Positions 27,268 to 37,577 of a DNA stretch of 64,000 nucleotides are shown one piece after another. Origin of the DNA: Sulfurimonas sp. HSL-3221 (GTDB lineage Bacteria > Campylobacterota > Campylobacteria > Campylobacterales > Sulfurimonadaceae); the NCBI RefSeq assembly GCF_021044585.1, contig NZ_CP087998.1:1240001-1304000 (forward strand), given 5' to 3'. The translations under genes were made by a program, and so were the position numbers. The notes beneath the pieces were generated by a model that was not told the origin of the DNA, searched no databases, and saw only the letters and a list, made by a program, of their open reading frames with translations. Every line of letters begins with the position of its first letter. Position 1 is the stretch's first letter.

Positions 27268-27927
27268 ATGAAAGAGTTTGCCGACATCGTCGAGGAGATC
27301 AAAGATATCGTTTCCGGCGAGCTTCCGGGGAAAAAAGTGTTCGACAAGGATGTCGCCTCCCTGCTCGGGATCTCGCAAATGAACTTTGCCACCCTGAAAA
27401 AACGCAACAAGATCCCCTATGAAGAGCTGCTGAACTTCTGCGCCAAACGCTCCATCGCGATCAACTGGCTGCTCTTCGGCCAGTCACCCGAAAGCCTGAT
27501 CGAACCGACCAACAAGTTCTACATGGTCCGCTATTTCAGCGAGATCAGCGCTTCCGCCGGCGGCGGGGCGGATGTGTTCGACGAGGGTTCCGAACCGATG
27601 ATGCTGAGCGGAAATTTCGTGCAGACCCTCGGCGGGGAGCAGGAGCTGCGCTATATTGAGGCAATCAATGTCAGCGGGGATTCGATGGAACCGACCTTCA
27701 GCTACGGCGACATCATCTTTGTCAACCGCAGCAAAAAGGATATCGGCCGGGGCGGGATTTTTACCATCAATACCGAAGGCGGCCTCTTCATCAAACGCCT
27801 CCACAAGCGAATAGATGGTAAAATCGACATTATTTCTGACAATAAAGAGTACCCCGTCCAGACCGCCGCTCCCGATGCTATCGAGATCATCGGACGCGTT
27901 GTCGGGCGGTTCGGTCAGGTCGATTAA
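27268..27927 (+). CDS. S24 family (LexA/CI-like) transcriptional repressor
   Basis: A 219-residue DNA-binding protein. The N-terminal helix-turn-helix (about 24-60, DVASLLGISQMNFATLKKR) is of the bacteriophage CI-repressor type. The C-terminal S24 peptidase domain has Ser139 in SGDSMEP and Lys176 in GGLFIKRL. An Ala97-Gly98 pair in SASAGGG is a plausible self-cleavage site. Such proteins are cleaved when RecA is activated and release their operators. No phage genes surround it, so it is likelier a chromosomal stress regulator, perhaps standing in for LexA. GAAGGAG precedes the ATG. Confidence 0.85.
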   Translation: MKEFADIVEEIKDIVSGELPGKKVFDKDVASLLGISQMNFATLKKRNKIPYEELLNFCAKRSIAINWLLFGQSPESLIEPTNKFYMVRYFSEISASAGGGADVFDEGSEPMMLSGNFVQTLGGEQELRYIEAINVSGDSMEPTFSYGDIIFVNRSKKDIGRGGIFTINTEGGLFIKRLHKRIDGKIDIISDNKEYPVQTAAPDAIEIIGRVVGRFGQVD

Positions 27928-27956
27928 CCGTCCCAGGGGCGGGAACCGGAGAGAAG

Positions 27957-29303
27957 ATGTTTTCCCACCCACGCCCTTTGACCGCCCTGGCGGCAGCCCT
28001 CCTGGCCCTGTCGCTGGGCGGCTGTACCCCCAAAATGCTCCGGGACACGGCGGCCGAAACGCCGCTTCCCCCTCTCGCCGGCGTCGAGGACCTTCAGCGT
28101 TTCCCCCAGACGATCGATCCCTACCTTATCCGGCTGCAGGAGCGCAACGCAACGCTGCCGGTACAACAAGGGTACGAAAGCACCTATTACAAGGTGTGGG
28201 ACGACGCGTATACGCCCGAAGCGCTCGAAGAGGTTAAGTGGCCCTTTGATGTCTACCGTCCCGAAAACGCCTACGGACAGAACCTCCAGCCACTCTCGCA
28301 GGCATGGTTCTATGCGATGCTGCGCGAAGCGAACTGGCAGGCGTACGGCAGCACTGCCGGCCGTGCCGTGGCGCTGCGCCGCCTGGATCTGCGCAACTTC
28401 CCGACGGAGAAGCCCCTGTTTCGCGACCCCTCGGTGGCCGGGGAGGGGTTCCCCTTTGATTATCTGCAGAACAGTACCGTTTTCGCCGGCGAACCGCTCT
28501 ATATTTCGCACTACTCCCGAAGCGGGGCATGGGCCTACGTCATGACCTCCTACGCGACGGGCTGGGTCCCCGTCGACCGCATTGCCCCCGTCGGCAGAGC
28601 GGAGCGGGAGGTCCTGCGGGCACAGCCTCTGCTGGGACTGCTCGAAGACCGCATGCCGATCCACTCCCTGCGGGGACGCTATATGTTCGAAGGGTATGTG
28701 GGCATGGTCCTGCCGCTGCAGCAAAAAAGCGCGGCGCAGTGGCGCGTCGACCCGGCGGGCCACGCCGGGACCGCAGAGATCCCGCGGGAAGCGGCGGCAC
28801 CGCTCCCGCTCACCTTCACCCGCGAAAACATGCGCCGGGTTATTGCACCGATGATGCAGACGAAATACGGTTGGGGCGGGCTGTACGGCGAACGGGACTG
28901 CTCCTCGACGCTGCGGGACATCTTCGCCCCCTTCGGCCTCTGGATGCCGCGCAACTCCTACAAGCAGTCCAGGCTCGGGGAAGTCGTCTCTTTCGAAGGC
29001 CTTGACGATGCCGCGAAACTCGCCAAGATCGCCGAGGAGGGGAGACCCTTCGAGACGCTGCTCTACCTCAAAGGGCACATTCTGCTCTACCTGGGCGTCT
29101 ACGACGGCGAGCCTGCGGTGCTTCATACGGTCTGGGGCGTCAAAACCGTTGACGACGAGGGGAACTTCGGCCGCCATATTATCGGCAAGACCGTGATCTC
29201 ATCCCTGCGCCTGGGGCATGAACTGGACGGGTACAGCGACGAATACTCACTGCTGCATAAAGTGGAAAGTATGAATTTCGTTTTTGAAGAGGAAGCGGAG
29301 TAG
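27957..29303 (+). CDS. NlpC/P60-type lipoprotein with SH3 domains
   Basis: A 448-residue envelope lipoprotein. The signal peptide ends in the lipobox LGGC (Cys near 22). A middle region (about 140-290) resembles paired bacterial SH3 domains, with GWVPVDRI typical. The C-terminal NlpC/P60 domain has the catalytic Cys in YGERDCSSTLRDIF and the His in GHILLYLGVYDG. It is likely a peptidoglycan endopeptidase cleaving stem peptides. GGAGA precedes the ATG. It follows the repressor gene after 29 bases and may share its transcript. Confidence 0.87.
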   Translation: MFSHPRPLTALAAALLALSLGGCTPKMLRDTAAETPLPPLAGVEDLQRFPQTIDPYLIRLQERNATLPVQQGYESTYYKVWDDAYTPEALEEVKWPFDVYRPENAYGQNLQPLSQAWFYAMLREANWQAYGSTAGRAVALRRLDLRNFPTEKPLFRDPSVAGEGFPFDYLQNSTVFAGEPLYISHYSRSGAWAYVMTSYATGWVPVDRIAPVGRAEREVLRAQPLLGLLEDRMPIHSLRGRYMFEGYVGMVLPLQQKSAAQWRVDPAGHAGTAEIPREAAAPLPLTFTRENMRRVIAPMMQTKYGWGGLYGERDCSSTLRDIFAPFGLWMPRNSYKQSRLGEVVSFEGLDDAAKLAKIAEEGRPFETLLYLKGHILLYLGVYDGEPAVLHTVWGVKTVDDEGNFGRHIIGKTVISSLRLGHELDGYSDEYSLLHKVESMNFVFEEEAE

Positions 29304-29321
29304 GTACCGCGGAGGCGGTAC

Positions 29322-30518
29322 TTAGTGAAGGTCGGCGTTGAGCTTGACCTCGCGGCGGGAGCGCAGAGCGATCATCTCGCCGGTAAAGGAGTCCTGGCGG
29401 TAGTGGATGCCGTTAAGGCCTGCGAGATCCTTCCCTTTGAACCAGTCGCCCTCCAGTTCGACGCCCGGGTTGGCGGCTTTGATCTTCTCGAGCTCTTCGT
29501 ATTCGATGAGAAACTTCGTCCCTTCGAGGATGGCGATGCCCGCATCGATGATACAGGCGTCACCCAGCGGAATACCGCAGACGGAGTTCGCGCCGAGGAG
29601 GCAGTTCTTGCCGATGGAAATCGGGTTGCCGTCGGTGCCGCTGAGGACACCGAGGATGGAAGCGCCGCCGCCCACATCGGAACCATCGCCGACGACCGCG
29701 GAGCTGGAGATGCGCCCTTCGACCATGCTGACACCCGTCGTACCGGCATTGAAGTTGATGTAGCTTGCCCCCGGCATAACGGTCGTACCGGCGTGCAGCT
29801 GGGCACCGAAGCGGACCTTGGACGTTTCAAGGATACGGGTATTGTCCGCCGGGATGATGTGCTGCAGGAAGCGCGGAAATTTGTCGACGAAATCGATGTG
29901 CGGGTACTGACCGGAGAACTTGAGCTCGATCTCGTTTTCACGGAGCCAGTCGAGTTCGATCGGCTGGCCGTCGCTCCAGGCGACGTTCGGCAGCGCGCCG
30001 AACGCGCCGTTCAGGTTGATGCTGCGCAGGGCGACTTTGCCCAGGGACATCGCGTAGAGCTTCAGGTAGGTCGCCTCGACGCTCTGGCACGGCGCATCGT
30101 TGAAGATGAAGACGACGCGGAACTCGCCGTCGCGCATACCGCTCTCTTTGATCTGGTTGTACAGTGCGGAGATGACCTGGATGTTCTTGTGGGCATCGCC
30201 GTAGGCCTCGTCCGCATAGGGCGTGAAGGCATTGAGGCAGCTCTCGAGGAAAGGCAGGGTGACGTTGCAGATCGCCTCGTCGCCGCTGATGTCGACCGGG
30301 CAGCCGCTCTCTTTGAGCGCCTCCATGAAGATCGCCGCGCTGCCGAAGTTCTCATCCCAGTTGACGACCGGGTAGGTCGCCTGCAGGATCTTGTCGGTGT
30401 TCAGCTGGCCGAAATCGACCCGGCAGATACCAAAGGCGACCGGTGCCTTGTACCCTTCACCGTTTTGAATGTCAGCCACTTTGGCCTTGAATGCGTCTGC
30501 AGTTTCAATCATTTCCAT
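29322..30518 (-). CDS. dapD: Tetrahydrodipicolinate N-succinyltransferase
   Basis: A 398-residue enzyme of the succinylase branch of lysine/diaminopimelate synthesis. The C-terminal half is a left-handed beta-helix of hexapeptide repeats (from about 235: RFGAQLHAGTTVMPGASYIN through IGKNCLLGANSVCGIPLG). The long N-terminal domain makes this the larger DapD type of Campylobacterota rather than the 274-residue enterobacterial type. AAGGAAC precedes the ATG. A minus-strand TAGAAT (30551-30546) is its -10. Confidence 0.93.
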   Translation of the reverse strand: MEMIETADAFKAKVADIQNGEGYKAPVAFGICRVDFGQLNTDKILQATYPVVNWDENFGSAAIFMEALKESGCPVDISGDEAICNVTLPFLESCLNAFTPYADEAYGDAHKNIQVISALYNQIKESGMRDGEFRVVFIFNDAPCQSVEATYLKLYAMSLGKVALRSINLNGAFGALPNVAWSDGQPIELDWLRENEIELKFSGQYPHIDFVDKFPRFLQHIIPADNTRILETSKVRFGAQLHAGTTVMPGASYINFNAGTTGVSMVEGRISSSAVVGDGSDVGGGASILGVLSGTDGNPISIGKNCLLGANSVCGIPLGDACIIDAGIAILEGTKFLIEYEELEKIKAANPGVELEGDWFKGKDLAGLNGIHYRQDSFTGEMIALRSRREVKLNADLH

Positions 30519-30690
30519 AGAGCAGGTTCCTTGAATTTTTTCGGAATTCTAACACAGACCAGCTCTGATAACCCTGCATCTGACTTGGCAGCGGGATTTT
30601 CTAAGGCGCGTATTAAGGCGCTTCATTGATGCAAAACCGAAGCTGTCGGTTAGAAGTTGCGGTGTTATACTTTCGCAAAGGATTGAAGCA
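30519..30690. promoter_or_regulatory. Divergent dapD / ankyrin-gene promoter region
   Basis: A 172-base gap. The minus-strand TAGAAT at 30551-30546 serves dapD. The plus-strand TATACT at 30666-30671, only 19 bases from the ATG, serves the ankyrin gene, with AAGGA between. Nothing else seen. Confidence 0.5.
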
Positions 30691-31170
30691 ATGAGCAACT
30701 GGTCGACGTTACTACAGTCGGATGACTACCTCGGTGTCAAGAAGAGTCTCAAAGAGGGCGCCGACGTCAATGAAAAGAGCGAGCACGGGGAGTCGGTGAT
30801 TGCCCAAGCGCTGCGCCTGCGCTGCAGCGATGAACTGCTGGAGCTGCTGGTCGGGGCGGGTGCGGATCTCTTTGATGCCGATGATGAGGGCGTAAGTGTT
30901 TTCGATGTCGCGATCACCTACAACAACCCGACAATGGTGCGCAAGATCATTGACGAAGGGGTCAACGTCAACGAGACCCGCCGGGCCAGCGGCTTTACCC
31001 CGCTGATGGCCGCCGTCTGCTATAACCGCAAAGAGATTGTCGAGCTTCTCATGGCAAACGGAGCGGACACCGCCATAACGGACAAGCTCGGGCTGACCGG
31101 CGCCGATTACGCCCGCAAGACCCACCGCAAACAGATGCTCGGCCTGTTGGGAGAAGAGGGGGCAGAGTGA
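30691..31170 (+). CDS. Ankyrin-repeat protein
   Basis: A 159-residue protein made almost wholly of four ankyrin repeats; [20 protein letters not shown] (about 109-128) is the clearest. There is no signal peptide, so it is likely a cytosolic binding protein. Its stop overlaps the htpX start (TGATG), suggesting it regulates or escorts that membrane protease; this is inference from coupling. Confidence 0.85.
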   Translation: MSNWSTLLQSDDYLGVKKSLKEGADVNEKSEHGESVIAQALRLRCSDELLELLVGAGADLFDADDEGVSVFDVAITYNNPTMVRKIIDEGVNVNETRRASGFTPLMAAVCYNRKEIVELLMANGADTAITDKLGLTGADYARKTHRKQMLGLLGEEGAE

Positions 31171-32042
31171 TGGAACAGATCAAAACCGTCTTTCTTCTCT
31201 CCTCGCTGGCGGTGCTGTTCGTGATGCTCGGCGGCTATTTCGGCGGCATGAACGGGGCGCTGATCGGCCTGCTGCTTGCCGGCGGGATGAATTTCTACGC
31301 CTATTTTTATTCGGACAAGATGCTGCTGCGGCACTACCACGCCGAACCGGGCACGCCGGAGCAGAACCCTCGTCTCTACCGTATCATCAGCTCCCTCGCG
31401 CACAAGGCGGACCTTCCGGTCCCGGCGATGTATATCATCCACGAGCAGACCCCGAATGCCTTTGCCACGGGACGCGACCCGGCACACGCCGCCGTCGCCA
31501 TTACCGAGGGATTGCTGCAGATGCTTGACGATGAGGAGGTCGAAGCGGTCATGGCCCATGAGCTCTCCCACGTCAAGCACCGGGACATGCTCATTGCCAC
31601 GGTAGCCGCCTCCATCGCCGGTGCCATTGCGATGATCGCCAATATGATGCAGTTCGGGGCGATGTTCGGTAACAACCGCGGGCGCAACCCCATCGTCATG
31701 ATCGCACTGGCGCTGCTGCTGCCCCTGGCGGCCAGCGTCATCCAGATGACCATAAGCCGCTCCCGGGAGTTTATGGCCGATGCCGGTTCCGCCCGGATCA
31801 CGGGGCACCCCGAGTGGCTGCAGCGGGCCCTTCGTAAACTTGAGACCTACAATACCCGCGGCAGCGTCCAGGGCGCGACCCCGGAGAATGCCCACCTCTT
31901 CATCGTCTCCCCCTTCGCCGGCAAACGGCTCTCTTTCGGGGAGCTATTCCGCACCCACCCGACGACAGAGCAGCGCATCGCCCGTCTGGAGCTCCTCAAA
32001 TCAGGGGAGAGTCCGAAACATTTCGAGCGCCACTACCGCTAA
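31170..32042 (+). CDS. htpX: Membrane zinc metalloprotease HtpX (M48)
   Basis: A 290-residue inner-membrane quality-control protease. Two N-terminal helices are followed by HELSH (active-site His/Glu), two more hydrophobic segments (about 147-165 and 173-195), and the third zinc ligand Glu in [11 protein letters not shown]. The ATG at 31170 is preferred to a GTG one codon earlier because it forms the TGATG junction with the ankyrin gene. The 3' end overlaps a convergent gene by 4 bases. Confidence 0.92.
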   Translation: MEQIKTVFLLSSLAVLFVMLGGYFGGMNGALIGLLLAGGMNFYAYFYSDKMLLRHYHAEPGTPEQNPRLYRIISSLAHKADLPVPAMYIIHEQTPNAFATGRDPAHAAVAITEGLLQMLDDEEVEAVMAHELSHVKHRDMLIATVAASIAGAIAMIANMMQFGAMFGNNRGRNPIVMIALALLLPLAASVIQMTISRSREFMADAGSARITGHPEWLQRALRKLETYNTRGSVQGATPENAHLFIVSPFAGKRLSFGELFRTHPTTEQRIARLELLKSGESPKHFERHYR

Positions 32043-32227
32043 AAAAGCTTCTCCTGCCGTTCGTTCTCGAGGGGCTTGCGTTTCTCTTTGTTCAACCACT
32101 CTTCGAGCAGGTGCTCGACGACTTTACTCAGGCTCATTTTATAGCGCTGCCGCGCGTATTTCATGCTTTCGTTCCAGACCTCTTTATCCACGATGAGCGA
32201 GCGGGTTATCTCATTTTTCGGCTTCAT
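32039..32227 (-). CDS. Small ribbon-helix-helix-like protein
   Basis: A 62-residue protein with [20 protein letters not shown] followed by a basic helix and [14 protein letters not shown], fitting a ribbon-helix-helix DNA-binding fold by pattern. The start at ATG 32227 has GGAT upstream; a TTG at 32239 is an alternative. It ends with 4 shared bases against htpX. No toxin partner is visible, so it is not clearly an antitoxin. An AT-rich stretch (32235-32270) upstream is its likely promoter. Confidence 0.6.
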   Translation of the reverse strand: MKPKNEITRSLIVDKEVWNESMKYARQRYKMSLSKVVEHLLEEWLNKEKRKPLENERQEKLF

Positions 32228-32350
32228 GATATCATCCAATATTAATTATATATAAAATTATATAGTAATTTTAGGGATGCGTCAAATAGGGGGTGACGGT
32301 TAAAGCCTTTTTAAAAAAGGGGAGAATAGAATGGTTGCCAAGGAGTGTCT

Positions 32351-32728
32351 ATGAACCTGTCCAACGTTATCTCCGGCTTCTTCATTATCCTCGCACTGAC
32401 GACGAACTTCGGTTTCTTTTACGGTGATCCGACGGTCATTGACGAGCACAGCCGGTATGAGCTTTTTGCGGCGATCATCTTCAACCTGATCGCGACTGTC
32501 TACAAACTGGGGGACAAGACGCAGATCGGCGCCGTGCTGCTGGCGACCAGCCTGGTGGCCGATATCCAGCTCATCAGCTCCGCGTCGGTCTGGGCCTTCG
32601 GCGAATACGTCGTCGGCATGAACACGGAGGTGGTCGTCGCGATCATCTCGCTCTCGGGCGGGGCCATGATCGCCAATATCGTTTCCGTCATCCTCTTTAC
32701 GGCGGAAACCATCAAATCGAAGCGCTGA
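32351..32728 (+). CDS. Four-helix membrane protein (DUF6394-like)
   Basis: A 125-residue protein with about four hydrophobic segments. I associate it with DUF6394, a campylobacterial family often placed next to ion-channel genes; this is from memory. AAGGAG sits 6 bases before the ATG at 32351. It lies 4 bases upstream of the potassium-channel gene, so the two are cotranscribed and it may be an accessory subunit. Confidence 0.7.
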   Translation: MNLSNVISGFFIILALTTNFGFFYGDPTVIDEHSRYELFAAIIFNLIATVYKLGDKTQIGAVLLATSLVADIQLISSASVWAFGEYVVGMNTEVVVAIISLSGGAMIANIVSVILFTAETIKSKR

Positions 32729-32732
32729 GGCC

Positions 32733-34433
32733 GTGGACAATACCGCGCTTTTCCTGATCATCCGGCGCCTGCGGGTGCCGATGTTTGTACTGATCACGAC
32801 CTTTGGAATCTCCATCCTTGGGATGGTACTTATCCCCGGGGTGGACGAGCAGGGCCAGCCCTACCATCTGACTTTCTTTGACGCCTTCTATTTTGTCACC
32901 TATACCGCATCGACGATCGGTTTCGGGGAGACACCCTACAGTTTTACCTACCCGCAGCGTCTCTGGGTCTCTTTTTCCATCTACCTCTCCGTCATCGGAT
33001 GGTTCTACGCCATCGGCGCTATCGTCGCCCTGATGCAGGACAAGGTGCTCGCATCCCAGATCGACCTCTCGAAGTTCAAAGGCAAAATCCACGGCATCCG
33101 CGAACCTTTTATCATCTTCGTCGGCTACAACCTCCTGGCCAAAAGCATTATCCGTAAACTGAGCGACGAAGGGATACAGTCCGTCGTCATCGAGAACGAC
33201 GCGATGCGCATAGACGAAATGGTCCTGGCGAACTATACGCTGGAGATCCCGGCGCTGCACGGCGACATCAACGACCCGGACGTGCTGCGCATGGCCGGCA
33301 TCAACAAACCCGAATGCCAGGCGGTCGTCTCCCTCTCCAGCGACGACGCGATGAACCTGCATACGGCCATGGCGGCCAAACTGCTCAATCCCCATGTAAA
33401 GGTGATCGTCGAGGCGACGTACGAGGAGTACGCGGAGAACCTCAATACCATCGGGATAGAGATCGTCGAAAACCCTTTCAAAATCGTGGCCAAGCGGCTC
33501 TATATGGGGCTGCGCGCGCCCTCGCTGCTGATGCTGGAGCAGTGGATCTACGGCGAACCGCTGCAGCTGCATCCCCGGGACATGATCCCCACCGAGGGCA
33601 AATACATCGTCTGCGGCTACGGGCGGATGGGCAAGGCGCTGCGCATTGCGCTCAAGCGCGCCGGCATCGAGTACGTCTTTATCGAGACGAACCCCAAAAA
33701 AGTGCGCCAGATGCGCAAGGACGATGTCCACATCATGGTAGGGGAGGGGCAGGACAAGAAACTCCTGCTCGATGCCGGGGTCAAAGAGGCCTCCTGCATC
33801 ATCGCCGGCATGAACGACGACTTTATCAACCTGAGCATCGTGATGGCGGCGAAAAAACTGAACCCGAACATCTTTACGGTTGCCCGCCAGAACAACATCC
33901 ACGACGACAGTGTCTTCAAAGCCGCGGACATCGACCGCGTGACGATCGTCAAAAACCTGCTGATCAACCAGACCTACATCGCCATCGCGCGGCCGCTCAG
34001 CGAACGTTTCCTGCAGCTCATCAAGAACAAGGGCGCGGAGTGGGGGGACGGCCTCATCATCACCCTCAAACAGATCATCGGCGACAATCCCGACAAGCTG
34101 GAGACCGTCGTCGACGAAGAGCATGCGTACGCGCTCTGCCGCCACCTGGAAAAAGGGGAAACAGCTGAGCTGGAGATCCTGCTCCGCAGCCGTAAAGATC
34201 ACCGCTACTGCAACCGCGCCGTTGCGCTTTACCTGCGGCGCGGCGATGAGGATTTTCTACTTCCGGACCCGGGGATGCCGCTCCAGATCGGCGACCAGTT
34301 GCTCTTTGCCGGGGACAGGGAGTCATTCGAGGATATCGCCTACAGCATGGAAAACCTCTACGAGCTGCAGTATGTCCTCGAGGGTAAAAGCTGCGCCACC
34401 TCGGTGAGCTGCCGCCTGCATACGGGACGCTGA
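32733..34433 (+). CDS. Potassium channel with two TrkA-N (RCK) domains
   Basis: A 566-residue protein. Two helices flank a pore loop with filter TIGFGE (61-66). Two Rossmann-type RCK/TrkA-N domains follow (about 105-225, FVGYNLLAKSII, and about 285-405, VCGYGRMGKAL), and then a TrkA-C-like region (about 480-545). The TIGFG filter and FGE ending differ from the classic TVGYGD but occur in bacterial K+ channels. The start is GTG 32733. Its stop directly abuts the stop of the convergent phosphoesterase gene. Confidence 0.9.
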   Translation: MDNTALFLIIRRLRVPMFVLITTFGISILGMVLIPGVDEQGQPYHLTFFDAFYFVTYTASTIGFGETPYSFTYPQRLWVSFSIYLSVIGWFYAIGAIVALMQDKVLASQIDLSKFKGKIHGIREPFIIFVGYNLLAKSIIRKLSDEGIQSVVIENDAMRIDEMVLANYTLEIPALHGDINDPDVLRMAGINKPECQAVVSLSSDDAMNLHTAMAAKLLNPHVKVIVEATYEEYAENLNTIGIEIVENPFKIVAKRLYMGLRAPSLLMLEQWIYGEPLQLHPRDMIPTEGKYIVCGYGRMGKALRIALKRAGIEYVFIETNPKKVRQMRKDDVHIMVGEGQDKKLLLDAGVKEASCIIAGMNDDFINLSIVMAAKKLNPNIFTVARQNNIHDDSVFKAADIDRVTIVKNLLINQTYIAIARPLSERFLQLIKNKGAEWGDGLIITLKQIIGDNPDKLETVVDEEHAYALCRHLEKGETAELEILLRSRKDHRYCNRAVALYLRRGDEDFLLPDPGMPLQIGDQLLFAGDRESFEDIAYSMENLYELQYVLEGKSCATSVSCRLHTGR

Positions 34434-35555
34434 TCAGACGATATCGATCACGCTGATCTCGCTGGGAGCGAGCACCCGCAGCGGCGGTCCCCAGTAGCCC
34501 GTGCCCCGGCTGACGTAGATCTGTTTGTCCGCGTCGACGCGGTAGTGTCCCGCGAGGTAGGGCTGGTCGATCATCACGAGCAGGCCGAAGGGAAAGATCT
34601 GCCCGCCGTGGGTGTGACCGCTGAGCATCAGGTCGTACGCCTTGTGCTGCATAATCCGCGTACTTTTGGGCTGATGGGAGAGGACGATCGTTTTGAGCGC
34701 AGGGTCACAATCCCCGAAGGCGGCTTCGACGTCGTAAGGCATCACCCCCATCCGTTTGGAGATCAGGTCGTTGACACCGACGAGGTTGAACCGTTCGGCG
34801 ATCTTCACGCTCTCATTGTCAAGCACGGTAATACCCAGTGCATTGCGCAGGTGCGCCACAATGGCCTCCACGCCGTGGAAATATTCATGATTCCCGGTAA
34901 TGAAGAAGGTGCCGAAGCGGGACTGCAGCGCTTTGAGCGGTTCGAGTTCCGCGGCAACGTGTTCGATCTTCCTGTCGACAAGGTCGCCGGTGATGACGAC
35001 CATGTCGGGGCGCAGCGCATTGGTACGCGTCACGCATGATTCAACGAACTCCCTGCGGATGTCCAGGCCGATATGCATATCGCTGAGCTGGACGATACGG
35101 AAGGGCTTTGCATCCGTTTCGCCCAGTGCGATCTGCTCAAAACGGAGCATCGGACGGCGCAGACCGCCGATCAGCCCATCAAGAAGGTAGCTGACCGCCG
35201 CGATGATCATGGTGAGGTCAAAACCGATCTTGATGAAGCGGCGGCGTTCGGGCTGAAAGGGGATGCGCTCCGCGGCCGTATGCATCAGGTCGTAGACGAG
35301 GGCGACAAAAAAGAGGATGAAGGTAACGCCGACGCTGCTGCTGAGAAGGTAATAGAGCAGGGGTGAATCGGGCAGGAGGTGGGTCAGGGTCTGAAAGACG
35401 AAAAGGACCTCGACGACGAAGAGGGAGAGGGCGACGGTTTTCCACGCACCGGCCCTGCCGAAGTGAAGCCGTCGGAAGAAACGGCGGTAGGCGTAGAGGT
35501 TCAGCGCGCCCATGACGGCGGTGAAGACGAATCCGAAGAGCAAAAAGCGCATCAT
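34434..35555 (-). CDS. Membrane-anchored metallophosphoesterase
   Basis: A 373-residue protein with four or five hydrophobic N-terminal helices (about 1-125) and a calcineurin-like phosphoesterase domain. SDMHIG, GDLVDR, GNHEYFHG and SGHTHGGQIFPFG supply the two-metal site. It resembles YkuE/YaeI-type enzymes, which act on lipid or nucleotide phosphoesters; the substrate is unknown. The start overlaps the CinA-like gene by 4 bases. Confidence 0.88.
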   Translation of the reverse strand: MMRFLLFGFVFTAVMGALNLYAYRRFFRRLHFGRAGAWKTVALSLFVVEVLFVFQTLTHLLPDSPLLYYLLSSSVGVTFILFFVALVYDLMHTAAERIPFQPERRRFIKIGFDLTMIIAAVSYLLDGLIGGLRRPMLRFEQIALGETDAKPFRIVQLSDMHIGLDIRREFVESCVTRTNALRPDMVVITGDLVDRKIEHVAAELEPLKALQSRFGTFFITGNHEYFHGVEAIVAHLRNALGITVLDNESVKIAERFNLVGVNDLISKRMGVMPYDVEAAFGDCDPALKTIVLSHQPKSTRIMQHKAYDLMLSGHTHGGQIFPFGLLVMIDQPYLAGHYRVDADKQIYVSRGTGYWGPPLRVLAPSEISVIDIV

Positions 35556-36292
35556 GTGATCTGGAAGGCGATCTCTGCCTCATGCAGGAAGTCGGTAAAG
35601 AGCGCGAACGCATCGTCAACGGCGGGTGTTTCGCTGCCGGCAACGGAGATCTCGACACGGGCGACGCCGTCTCGCAGCATCGGAAGCGAAGAGAACTCGA
35701 TCGCCTCCGGCACCTTTTTCATGACGTCGATGAGCGTGTTCTCGCTTGTCTCGGCGATCAATGTGCGGCGATGGAGGCGTTTGGGCTGGGAGAAGTGTCC
35801 TTTGATGGCGGCCTCGATCATCGGGTGCGCCATCTCCGGGAATCCCGGTACGAAAAAGTAGCGGTTCTCCAATGAGAAGCCGGACATATTGTTGACGGGG
35901 TTTTTCAGCAGGGTGACGCCGACGGGCAGGTCCGCCATACGGACACGGTGGGGACGGGCCTCGTCACCGAAACGCTCAATGATATCCTGCTCGAACTGGA
36001 AGTGGCGCCGCAGCGGCTTGTCGGTAAAGACTTTGGCCGCGATGGGACGGGTCAGATCGTCGGGGGTGGAACCGATCCCGCCGAAACTGAAGAGGACGGC
36101 ATCCGGATCGGCGAGAATCATCCTGTAGGTCGCTTCGATCAGGGCAGCATCGTCCTTGATAACGAGGGAGGCGTAAAGGGCGTGCCCGTACGGCTCCAAG
36201 GCTTCTTTGAGAAAGGCGAAGTGCTTGTCGCTCCGACGTCCGTTAAGGATCTCGGTGCCGATAATGACGGCATAGAAGTTTGGCGTATTCAT
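35552..36292 (-). CDS. CinA-like molybdopterin-binding domain protein
   Basis: A 246-residue protein containing the MoaB/Mog-type domain of CinA (AVIIGTEILNGRRSDKHFAF, FSFGGIGSTPDDLTR, PGFPEMA). It lacks the C-terminal nicotinamide-nucleotide amidase domain of full CinA. Likely a nucleotide pyrophosphatase or NMN/ADP-ribose-related enzyme rather than a cofactor-insertion protein. It overlaps the phosphoesterase gene by 4 bases and follows adk by 50. Confidence 0.83.
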   Translation of the reverse strand: MNTPNFYAVIIGTEILNGRRSDKHFAFLKEALEPYGHALYASLVIKDDAALIEATYRMILADPDAVLFSFGGIGSTPDDLTRPIAAKVFTDKPLRRHFQFEQDIIERFGDEARPHRVRMADLPVGVTLLKNPVNNMSGFSLENRYFFVPGFPEMAHPMIEAAIKGHFSQPKRLHRRTLIAETSENTLIDVMKKVPEAIEFSSLPMLRDGVARVEISVAGSETPAVDDAFALFTDFLHEAEIAFQIT

Positions 36293-36342
36293 AGGGGTAT
36301 TATAGCGTCTGAAAAGGGTGGGAGGGCGGAACCGCCCGGCGC

Positions 36343-37573
<1,231 letters not shown>

Positions 37574-37577
<4 letters not shown>

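Noticed and set aside
27181-27927. Prophage or integrative element around the S24 repressor
   Set aside because: No integrase, structural, or replication genes and no attachment-site repeats flank it; neighbours are core genes.
32039-32227. Toxin-antitoxin module with the RHH-like gene as antitoxin
   Set aside because: The adjacent gene is HtpX on the opposite strand and no small toxin gene lies upstream or downstream.
32712-34202. Long open frame antisense to the potassium channel (496 codons, minus strand)
   Set aside because: The plus strand encodes a clear channel with RCK domains; the antisense frame is low-complexity and charged.
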